A DNA stretch of 32,491 nt from positions 1 through 32,491 of the forward strand of contig NZ_JAHLOQ010000038.1 of the NCBI RefSeq assembly GCF_018917435.1. The letters are read 5' to 3'. Under the pieces are notes generated by a model. That model did no database searches. It had not been told where the DNA came from and saw nothing but the letters and a program-made list of their open reading frames with translations. Of the stretch, positions 27,038 to 32,491 are shown one piece after another. The number at the start of each line of letters is the position of its first letter. Position 1 is the stretch's first letter. The translations under genes were made by a program, and so were the position numbers. The DNA comes from Intestinibacter bartlettii (GTDB lineage: Bacteria > Bacillota > Clostridia > Peptostreptococcales > Peptostreptococcaceae).

Positions 27038-27916
27038 TTATTTCTTACTTTTATCCCTTTTAAGATTATCAATATAACTTACTGCTGAAAGTGATGCTAC
27101 GTTTCCCTCTCCTGCAGCTTTTACATATTGATACGGTGCTCCTACTATATCACCTGCTGCAAAACACCCTCTTATATTAGTTTGCATAAGACGATTTACT
27201 TTTATATGATTTTTTTCAATTTCTAGGCCAGGTACTAACTGTTCAGGGTCAGAACTTTCTCTTAAAATAAAAATTCCATCAGTTTTTATTTTAGATTTTT
27301 TTAGAATTAATTCATTTACAAAATCATTTCCTTTTATCTCAACAGGTATATCATTTACTATTTCTATAGATTTATCAATATCAACATCTTCTTTATACAT
27401 TGGGATATAATATACTTTCGATGCTATAGATGCCAAAAAGTTTGCTTCATTCTCTTCTTCTTTACTATATGATATAATTGTTACTACCTTATCTTTATAT
27501 AAGGCAGCATCACAAGTGGCACAATATCCAACACCTCTACCTAAGAATTCTTTTTCTCCATTTAATGCTTTTCCAAAGTTAACTCCTGTTGCTATTATTA
27601 CAGATGTAGCTTCATATATTCCTTGCTTTGCCATTATTATAAAATAATCTCCCATTGAATAAATATTTAATACATTATCTTCAGTTATTTTTATATCCAT
27701 ATAATCCATATGTTTTTGTAACTCATCTTTTATTTCAATGCCACTTTTATCAAAGAACCCTGGATAATTATTTATTTTATGTGATTTTACAAGTTTACTA
27801 CTCATGTCCTTACTTCCAAAGAATATAAAGTCTTTTTTTCTTATTTTTGCATTAAGTGCTGCAGACATACCTGCTATTCCACTCCCGATTATTGCTATAT
27901 CATATCTTTTATCCAT
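27038..27916 (-). CDS. Thioredoxin-reductase-like flavoprotein lacking NADPH motifs (292 aa)
   Basis: The FAD-binding GSGIAG (11-16) and the redox pair C132-A-T-C135 are intact, with a late AAGD FAD motif and about the usual TrxB length. In the NADPH domain the normal G-G-G-x-S-A stretch is replaced by SYSKEE (149-154), and the HRR that binds the 2'-phosphate is replaced by IPM (171-173). The same losses are described for the ferredoxin-dependent flavin thioredoxin reductases (FFTR) of clostridia, so ferredoxin is the likely electron donor. It should reduce thioredoxin for the two peroxidases. ATG follows AGAGG. Its promoter carries the same operator-like sequence as gpx and the OhrR-like gene. 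Confidence 0.85.
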   Translation of the reverse strand: MDKRYDIAIIGSGIAGMSAALNAKIRKKDFIFFGSKDMSSKLVKSHKINNYPGFFDKSGIEIKDELQKHMDYMDIKITEDNVLNIYSMGDYFIIMAKQGIYEATSVIIATGVNFGKALNGEKEFLGRGVGYCATCDAALYKDKVVTIISYSKEEENEANFLASIASKVYYIPMYKEDVDIDKSIEIVNDIPVEIKGNDFVNELILKKSKIKTDGIFILRESSDPEQLVPGLEIEKNHIKVNRLMQTNIRGCFAAGDIVGAPYQYVKAAGEGNVASLSAVSYIDNLKRDKSKK

Positions 27917-27954
27917 ATTATTTAACCTCTTTTACTAATTATTTACCATTCATA

Positions 27955-27989
27955 CAATTTATATAAATTTAATTTAATTCAATCAATTT
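27955..27989 (-). promoter_or_regulatory. Promoter with embedded operator-like sequence, thioredoxin-reductase-like gene
   Basis: On the minus strand TTGATT (27981-27986) and TATAAA (27958-27963) are 17 bases apart. The 23-base AT-only motif 27965-27987 covers the spacer and the -35. The whole 35 bases match the gpx upstream region 28564-28598 at 31 positions. Confidence 0.6.
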
Positions 27990-28030
27990 ACTTTTAACTA
28001 AATTTATATTTTCAATAAAAATAAATCACT

Positions 28031-28507
28031 TTATTTTAATAACTCTTTAATATCATTTTCTATTTTATTAGGTTTTACAATAGGAGCATATCTCTTAACT
28101 ACATTACCATCTCTATCTATTATAAATTTAGTGAAGTTCCATTTTATTTCATTTCCCATAACTCCACCCTTTTCATATTTTAAAAATTTATAAAGTGGAT
28201 GTGCATTTTTCCCATTAACTTCTATCTTTTCAAACATATTAAATGATACTCCATAGTTTAATTGGCAGAATGAGTGTATTTCTTCATTACTTCCTGAATC
28301 TTGTTTTGCAAATTGATTACATGGGAAACCTAATATTTCTAATCCTTGATCTTTATACTCTTTATATAATGCTTCTAATTCTTCAAATTGAGGTGTAAGC
28401 CCACACTTACTTGCAGTATTTACTACTAATACTACTTTACCTTTATAATCTTCCATGCTTACTTCTTGTCCATTCATTTTTCTTGCTTTAAAATCATAAA
28501 ATTTCAT
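28031..28507 (-). CDS. Glutathione peroxidase family, second copy (158 aa)
   Basis: ATG follows AAGGAG. Catalytic residues are C35 ([11 protein letters not shown]), Q65 (FPCNQF), W123 and N124 (KWNFTKF). It is clearly paralogous to the 176-aa copy over its whole length, but lacks the roughly 18-residue acidic insertion before the KWNF motif. It is probably thioredoxin-linked. It has its own promoter region, carrying the operator-like sequence, and is followed by about 110 bases before the reductase gene, so it is probably monocistronic. Confidence 0.93.
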   Translation of the reverse strand: MKFYDFKARKMNGQEVSMEDYKGKVVLVVNTASKCGLTPQFEELEALYKEYKDQGLEILGFPCNQFAKQDSGSNEEIHSFCQLNYGVSFNMFEKIEVNGKNAHPLYKFLKYEKGGVMGNEIKWNFTKFIIDRDGNVVKRYAPIVKPNKIENDIKELLK

Positions 28508-28563
28508 TTTTTATTCTCCTTAAAATTTATTTTTTTGTATATTATTTTTAATTTTTTCAAAAT

Positions 28564-28598
28564 CAATTTATACAAATTTAATTTAATTAAATTGATTT
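28564..28598 (-). promoter_or_regulatory. Promoter/operator region of the second gpx
   Basis: It matches 27955-27989 at 31 of 35 bases and has the same TATAAA at the same place (28567-28572). It also lies within an 11-bp inverted repeat (28560-28570 with 28588-28598). The core motif is at 28574-28596. Confidence 0.6.
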
Positions 28599-28620
28599 AT
28601 TTTAATTTTTAGTTAGACAA

Positions 28621-29058
28621 TTACTTGCCTAACTTTTTTAACATTTTATCTAAACTTGTCTTTAAAGTAATAAGTTCTTCTTTATCAAAACCTTCTAGTT
28701 TACAATACATTTGTTCAGGAACTTCTACAATTTCTTTTTTCAAATCAATTGCTTTTTCTGTAAGTTCAACAATTACCATTCTATCATCATTTTTATCTCT
28801 ATACTTATTTACAAGTCCCATAGCTTCTAATTTCTTTAAAACTGGAGTAAGTGTTCCAGAGTCTAAATAAAGCTTTTTCGCTAGCTCTTTAAATGGTGTT
28901 TTCTCCATCTCCCACATAGCTAACATTGTTACATATTGAGTATAGGTCAAATTATATTTAGATAGTATAGGTTGATACATTTTTATAACTTCCCTTGATA
29001 AAGCATACAACGAAAAGCATAATTGGTTATCTAGTTTTAGCTTATCATTCTCTGTCAT
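28621..29058 (-). CDS. MarR-family peroxide sensor, OhrR-like (145 aa)
   Basis: ATG follows GGGTGG. The N-terminus reads LDNQLCFSLYALSR, with C14 where OhrR proteins carry the single reactive Cys that senses organic hydroperoxides. A MarR winged helix follows: L-T-Y-T-Q-Y, the recognition helix LDSGTLTPVLKKLEAMGLV and the wing RDKNDDR. It should be a dimeric repressor released on Cys oxidation. No ohr gene is visible; the natural targets here are the gpx and reductase genes next to it. Its own promoter contains the same motif, so autoregulation is likely. Confidence 0.88.
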   Translation of the reverse strand: MTENDKLKLDNQLCFSLYALSREVIKMYQPILSKYNLTYTQYVTMLAMWEMEKTPFKELAKKLYLDSGTLTPVLKKLEAMGLVNKYRDKNDDRMVIVELTEKAIDLKKEIVEVPEQMYCKLEGFDKEELITLKTSLDKMLKKLGK

Positions 29059-29073
29059 TTTACCACCCTTTCA

Positions 29074-29133
29074 AAATTTAATTAAATTTAATTGATATAA
29101 ATTAATTATAATTATCATTCAATTTTTAGTCAA
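29074..29133 (-). promoter_or_regulatory. Promoter and operator-like motif of the OhrR-like gene
   Basis: On the minus strand TTGACT (29128-29133) and TATAAT (29105-29110) are exactly 17 bases apart. The 23-base motif (29074-29096) begins where transcription should start and differs from the gpx copy (28574-28596) at only two positions. Confidence 0.65.
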
Positions 29134-29195
29134 GTATTTTTTTTATAATTTAGATTTTTATCTTAATTTGTTGAAAATAGACAAGGCTCAATTAG

Positions 29196-29224
29196 TTGCA
29201 TTTTCTAACTTTCTATACTATTAT
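29196..29224 (+). promoter_or_regulatory. Candidate promoter of the methyltransferase gene
   Basis: TTGCAT (29196-29201) and TATTAT (29219-29224) are 17 bases apart. The start point near 29231 would place the 29243 hairpin in the mRNA leader. Confidence 0.45.
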
Positions 29225-29242
29225 TTAATTAATATTTAATCA

Positions 29243-29271
29243 AGCCATGAAGGTAAATTGACTTCGTGGCT
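29243..29271 (+). promoter_or_regulatory. Leader stem-loop before the methyltransferase gene
   Basis: AGCCATGAAG (29243-29252) pairs with CTTCGTGGCT (29262-29271), one pair being G-U, around a 9-base loop, followed by ACTTTTATAA. It is GC-richer than its surroundings. It could be an attenuator or a protein-binding leader. Confidence 0.45.
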
Positions 29272-29319
29272 ACTTTTATAATAATTATTAAATATTGTGC
29301 AGTAAGGAGGGATATTGGC

Positions 29320-29904
29320 ATGGATTACACACAATTTTTAGATCCAAATTCAATTAATATGGATTATACAAGAATAATGGATATTTGCAAAATAAGCTAT
29401 ATTTTAGATCGATTTTCAATTAAGGAAAATGATAAAATATTGGATGTCGGTACCGGTACTGGTATGTTGATACCATTTGTTCATCAACATAATCCAAAAG
29501 GTAATATAAAAGGTATTGATAAATCAAAACATATGATACAGATTGCTAAAGAAAAATTTAAAAATATAGAAAATATAGAATTTCAATTAGCTGATGTAGA
29601 ATGTGATACTATAAAGGGAACTTTTGATAAAATAATATTATTCTCAGTCTTTCCATTACTAGAAAATAAAATCTCTACAATAAAAAAACTTATTGAAAAT
29701 AATTTGTCAGACGATGGAAAATTACTAATAGCACATCCAGAAAGTCGAAAGTCATTAAACGCATATATACAAACACATTCGCCTCTATCTACACCAAAAC
29801 TTTTAGATATTTATCAACAACGAAATATATTTAGACAGGCTGGATTAGATGTTGAAGAAGCTTTTGAAAATGATCGTATTTATTATTTAATACTACATAA
29901 ATAA
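29320..29904 (+). CDS. Class I SAM-dependent methyltransferase (194 aa)
   Basis: The start is ATG at 29320, nine bases after AGGAGG; a longer reading to 29266 has no ribosome site. Motif I LDVGTGTG (41-48) and the acidic D67 of motif II bind S-adenosylmethionine. LADVE and the FDKIILFSVFPLL strand (motif IV region) follow. The substrate cannot be read from the sequence; this compact UbiE/Methyltransf_25-like type acts on small molecules. It is a single gene with its own promoter and a leader hairpin. Confidence 0.85.
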   Translation: MDYTQFLDPNSINMDYTRIMDICKISYILDRFSIKENDKILDVGTGTGMLIPFVHQHNPKGNIKGIDKSKHMIQIAKEKFKNIENIEFQLADVECDTIKGTFDKIILFSVFPLLENKISTIKKLIENNLSDDGKLLIAHPESRKSLNAYIQTHSPLSTPKLLDIYQQRNIFRQAGLDVEEAFENDRIYYLILHK

Positions 29905-29994
29905 TTTTATTCATTAAATATAAATATATTACGATCAAAATAAAATTTTCTAACTTTGGAAAATTCATTTATAATCATTCTTTACATTGAAACA

Positions 29995-30021
29995 ATATAT
30001 ATTATATGAAATAATATATAT
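29995..30021. repeat. AT-only 11-bp inverted repeat upstream of the leader ORF
   Basis: ATATATATTAT (29995-30005) and its complement (30011-30021) flank a 5-base spacer. It lies in the region expected to hold the promoter of the CD3324-like/MutS2-like unit and could be an operator, or chance in AT-rich DNA. Confidence 0.35.
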
Positions 30022-30076
30022 AAGAGTTAAATTTTTTAAATTAACTAAAAATATTAAAATAAAAGGAGAATGCTTT

Positions 30077-30121
30077 TTGATTAAAAATTATAGTTTGGAA
30101 GTCGTGCTTCTTAGTAAATAA
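30077..30121 (+). CDS. Candidate 14-codon leader peptide
   Basis: A TTG start lies seven bases after AAAAGGAGA and reads M-I-K-N-Y-S-L-E-V-V-L-L-S-K-stop. The stop codon (30119-30121) lies inside the left arm of the 30113-30154 stem, the geometry of translational attenuators. An alternative start ATG at 30070 gives only four codons and is too close to the ribosome site. Confidence 0.45.
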   Translation: MIKNYSLEVVLLSK

Positions 30122-30154
30122 GGAGTTACAACTAAATTAAACTCCTTATTTACT
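30113..30154 (+). promoter_or_regulatory. 15-bp leader stem-loop with anti-Shine-Dalgarno arm
   Basis: Arms 30113-30127 and 30140-30154 pair perfectly around a 12-base loop. The right arm contains ACTCCTTATTT, which could also pair with AAATAAAGGAG (30175-30185), the ribosome site of the next gene, with one bulge. No T-run follows, so it is not a normal terminator. Confidence 0.55.
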
Positions 30155-30194
30155 AGTTATAATAAATAACTTATAAATAAAGGAGACGGCAAAA

Positions 30195-30494
30195 TTGAAA
30201 TATAAAAATGCAAAAAATATATTACCAGAAAAATTGGTAAACGAAATTCAAAAATATATTCAAGGTGATATTATTTATATTCCTATACAAGGTGAAAAAA
30301 TATCTTGGGGTGAAAAAAGTGGATCAAAAAAGGCACTTCATACTAGAAATACAAAAATTTTTGATTTATACATTTCAGGGTGTGACATAAAAGAGATAGA
30401 AACTAAGTTTAACTTATCAGAATCTAGTATAAGAAAAATAATCTCTAATATAAAAAAATCAAATCTTTGTCTAGGAGGATTAAAAAATGAATAA
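30195..30494 (+). CDS. CD3324-like helix-turn-helix protein (99 aa)
   Basis: TTG start, nine bases after AAAGGAG. The N-terminal pattern K-Y-K-N-A-x-x-I-L-P-E-x-L, then IQKYIQG-x-x-IYIP and W-G-x-x-SG is the one I know from the small CD3324/Mor-like clostridial proteins. The second half (about 52-90) is a helix-turn-helix (GCDIKEIETKFNLSESSIRKII). It probably binds DNA or RNA as a regulator. Its stop overlaps the start of the MutS2-like gene by eight bases, so the two are translationally coupled and should work together. Confidence 0.8.
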   Translation: MKYKNAKNILPEKLVNEIQKYIQGDIIYIPIQGEKISWGEKSGSKKALHTRNTKIFDLYISGCDIKEIETKFNLSESSIRKIISNIKKSNLCLGGLKNE

Positions 30495-32382
30495 TACTAC
30501 CTTTGATAAACTACAACTAAATGATTTAAAAGAATTAGTAAAAGTATATTGTGTAAGTTCACTTGGCAAAGAACTTATAGATAAACTGATTCCTAAAAAG
30601 AATATTTATTCTGTAAATACTATGTTAAATGAAAATAAAGAAGCTAGAAATATATTAGAAAATAGCTCTCATATTCCACTTGAAGGGGTATTTAACTTAA
30701 ATAGCTTAATAGATAAAGTAGAAAAAGGAATTGTTTTAAATCCAGAAGAACTCATGAAAGTTGAATCTTTTTTAAGAGGTTGTAAAAAAATAAAAACTTT
30801 CATGAAAAATATGAGTTTTTATGGTGAAACATTATCTTCTTATGCTTTAAATATAACAGATTTGAGTTCTATAGAAGAGGAAATCAATTACTGTATCAAA
30901 GCTAATAAAATAGATATAAATGCCTCAAACGAACTGAAAAAAATCAGAAGAAATATAGAAACTTGTGAGGCTAAAATAAAAGAAAGACTTAGTAAGTTTC
31001 TAACTTCTAGTTCAAATAAAAAGTATATACAAGAATTTTTAATAAGTAAAAGAGATGATCGTTATGTAATTCCCATAAAGTCTGCTTACAAAAATGAAGT
31101 AAAGGGAATTGTTTTAGATACTTCATCAAAAGGTAGTACTGTATTTATAGAACCTGACAATATATCTAAATTTAGTACAGAACTTATTTCACTTAGATCA
31201 GAGGAAGCAATTGAAGAATATAGAATTCTATCGTATTTAACTGAATTAATTTTTGAAAAAATCCAGGAAATAAAAATAAATATTGAGGTTATCGCTAATT
31301 ATGATATGATATTCGCAAAGGCAAAATATAGCTTAAATAACAACTGTATAACGCCACAAATAAATAATCATGGTTATATAAAATTAGTAAAAGCAAAACA
31401 TCCACTACTTAAAGGAAATATTATTCCCCTCGATTTTGAAATAGGGGATAAATACAGAAGTTTAATAATAACAGGTCCTAATGCTGGTGGAAAAACTGTA
31501 ACATTAAAAACAGTCGGTGTACTTACTTTAATGACTCAATGTGGATTTGATATTCCTGCAGAAGAAGGTACTTCTATATCTATATTTGAAAATATATTTG
31601 TAGATATAGGTGATAATCAAAGTATAGAAAATGCACTTAGTACTTTTTCTTCTCATATTCAAAATATAGCTTCTATAATTAACAAAAGTAATAAATCTAC
31701 CCTAGTTCTATTAGATGAGATAGGAAGTGGTACTGAACCAAATGAGGGTGCTGCTCTTGCAATTGCTATATTAGAAGAGTTATATGAAATGGGATGCATA
31801 ACAATTGCATCTACCCATTATGGTGAATTAAAAAAATATGCCACTATTCATCCAGATTTTCAAAATGCTGGGATGATGTTTGATAAAGATACATTAGAAC
31901 CGCTTTATAAATTGACTATTGGTCATTCACAAAATAGTAATGCTCTATTTATATCTAAAAAAATGGGCATTAGAGATAAAGTTCTTAAAAAGGCAAATAA
32001 TTATATCAATAATAAAGATTATGAAATTAAATTAATCGATAATAAAAAAATAAGAACTCAGACTAAAATGGATGATAAATCTACCCCAATTTTCAACTAT
32101 GAAGTTGGAGATAAAATAAAACTTTTAGATAAAGATGATTATGGTATTGTATATACACCAATCGATAAATTTAACAATCTTCAAGTTTTATATAATGGCC
32201 AATTTACAACAGTCAATGCCAAAAGAACAAAGCCTTACTTAAAGGCCAAAGATTTATATCCTGAAGGATATGATATAAATAGTTTGTTTACTTCTTTTGA
32301 AGATAGAAAATTAGAAAGAGATATTGCAAGAGGTTCTAAAAAAGCCCTAAAAAAAATTCAAAAACAAATTAGGACAATGTAA
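30487..32382 (+). CDS. MutS2-like ATPase lacking the Smr domain (631 aa)
   Basis: ATG follows AGGAGG inside the end of the upstream gene. The MutS core and lever region (1-300) is followed by Walker A GPNAGGKT (330-337), Walker B with signature VLLDEIGSGTEP (407-418) and the switch ASTHYGE. A KOW-like domain follows (about 540-590, VGDKIKLLDKDDYGIV). MutS2 proteins are about 790 residues with a long coiled linker and a C-terminal Smr nuclease domain; here the linker is short and Smr is absent. MutS2 of Bacillus splits collided ribosomes, and its KOW and ATPase parts are retained here, so a ribosome-directed role is plausible. It is probably a paralogue of a full MutS2 encoded elsewhere. Confidence 0.88.
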   Translation: MNNTTFDKLQLNDLKELVKVYCVSSLGKELIDKLIPKKNIYSVNTMLNENKEARNILENSSHIPLEGVFNLNSLIDKVEKGIVLNPEELMKVESFLRGCKKIKTFMKNMSFYGETLSSYALNITDLSSIEEEINYCIKANKIDINASNELKKIRRNIETCEAKIKERLSKFLTSSSNKKYIQEFLISKRDDRYVIPIKSAYKNEVKGIVLDTSSKGSTVFIEPDNISKFSTELISLRSEEAIEEYRILSYLTELIFEKIQEIKINIEVIANYDMIFAKAKYSLNNNCITPQINNHGYIKLVKAKHPLLKGNIIPLDFEIGDKYRSLIITGPNAGGKTVTLKTVGVLTLMTQCGFDIPAEEGTSISIFENIFVDIGDNQSIENALSTFSSHIQNIASIINKSNKSTLVLLDEIGSGTEPNEGAALAIAILEELYEMGCITIASTHYGELKKYATIHPDFQNAGMMFDKDTLEPLYKLTIGHSQNSNALFISKKMGIRDKVLKKANNYINNKDYEIKLIDNKKIRTQTKMDDKSTPIFNYEVGDKIKLLDKDDYGIVYTPIDKFNNLQVLYNGQFTTVNAKRTKPYLKAKDLYPEGYDINSLFTSFEDRKLERDIARGSKKALKKIQKQIRTM

Positions 32383-32406
32383 AATAATTTGTGCTTATGA
32401 TGAAAT

Positions 32407-32464
32407 AAATACTCCTTTATGGCAATGATAAAAATATAAGTCAATGCCAGGAAGGAGTATTTTT
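32407..32464 (+). terminator. Terminator-like hairpin covering the next gene's Shine-Dalgarno
   Basis: AAATACTCCTT (32407-32417) pairs with AAGGAGTATTT (32452-32462); a second stem TGGCA/TGCCA (32420-32424 with 32445-32449) lies inside, and a T-run ends at 32464. It may terminate the MutS2-like transcript. The AAGGAG it hides is the ribosome site of the ATG at 32465. Confidence 0.65.
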
Positions 32465-32491
32465 ATGAGTAACTTAAGCAAAGAATTAATA
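32465..32491 (+). CDS. Start of a gene running off the right edge (partial)
   Basis: ATG lies seven bases after AAGGAG and reads nine codons (M-S-N-L-S-K-E-L-I) to the window end. The family cannot be told. Its ribosome site is in the hairpin just described. Confidence 0.5.

Noticed and set aside
28611-28639. Hairpin AGTTAG/CTAACT followed by a T-run on the plus strand at the end of the OhrR-like gene
   Set aside because: It faces the wrong way for the minus-strand gene, has only a 6-bp main stem, and no plus-strand gene ends there.
29266-29319. 18-codon N-terminal extension of the methyltransferase
   Set aside because: There is no ribosome site before 29266, whereas AGGAGG is well placed for the ATG at 29320.
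1-32491. CRISPR array, tRNA or rRNA genes, insertion sequences
   Set aside because: I found no regularly spaced repeats, cloverleaf-type sequence, or transposase-like protein on either strand.

Overview
The window is very AT-rich (well under 30 % G+C by eye) and uses strong purine-rich ribosome binding sites with some TTG and GTG starts. Its housekeeping flank looks clostridial: tandem glutathione peroxidases with an OhrR-like regulator, a thioredoxin reductase lacking NADPH motifs, an MscL with a zinc ribbon tail, and a CD3324-like regulator next to a MutS2-like ATPase. The best guess is an anaerobic Firmicute of the Peptostreptococcaceae/Clostridia. I see no tRNA, rRNA, insertion sequence or CRISPR array.

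Left two thirds (about 375-21140, all minus strand): one large, uncommon multi-protein locus in two transcription units. Unit A runs from a sigmaA-like promoter at about 21200: a MotA/ExbB/ZorA-like stator protein with a long coiled-coil tail, a MotB/ZorB/OmpA-like partner, a 424-aa unknown protein and a 1657-aa giant unknown protein, then an intrinsic terminator (12659-12696). Unit B starts from its own promoter (12586-12615): a secreted/anchored vWA protein with one membrane helix and a cytoplasmic domain, a 1152-aa tubulin/FtsZ-superfamily protein with an intact GGGTGSG loop, a 615-aa unknown, a 179-aa beta-rich unknown, a zinc-ribbon GTPase, and a 761-aa protein resembling GTPase-associated protein 1 (GAP1). 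The combination of an ion-driven motor, a surface vWA protein, a cytoskeletal GTPase and a signalling GTPase with partner suggests an envelope-spanning NTP- and ion-driven machine. It may be a conflict (anti-phage) or membrane-remodelling system related to, but distinct from, Zorya. That function is inference.

At the extreme left edge (1-374), a diverged duplicate of the GAP1 5' end is joined antisense to what looks like the 3' part of a plus-strand gene, which marks an old recombination junction.

Right third (21.2-32.5 kb): an HD-domain alarmone-type hydrolase, mscL, a small double-zinc protein, a membrane-anchored alpha/beta hydrolase, a zinc-dependent phospholipase-C-like protein, the CstA peptide/pyruvate transporter (with a candidate cre site upstream), and a thiol-peroxide cluster (gpx, trxB-like, gpx, ohrR-like) whose promoters share a 23-bp AT-only operator-like sequence. 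Then come a SAM methyltransferase with a leader hairpin and a translationally coupled CD3324-like/MutS2-like pair preceded by a 14-codon leader ORF and a strong stem-loop. The window ends in the first nine codons of a gene whose Shine-Dalgarno is buried in a terminator-like hairpin.
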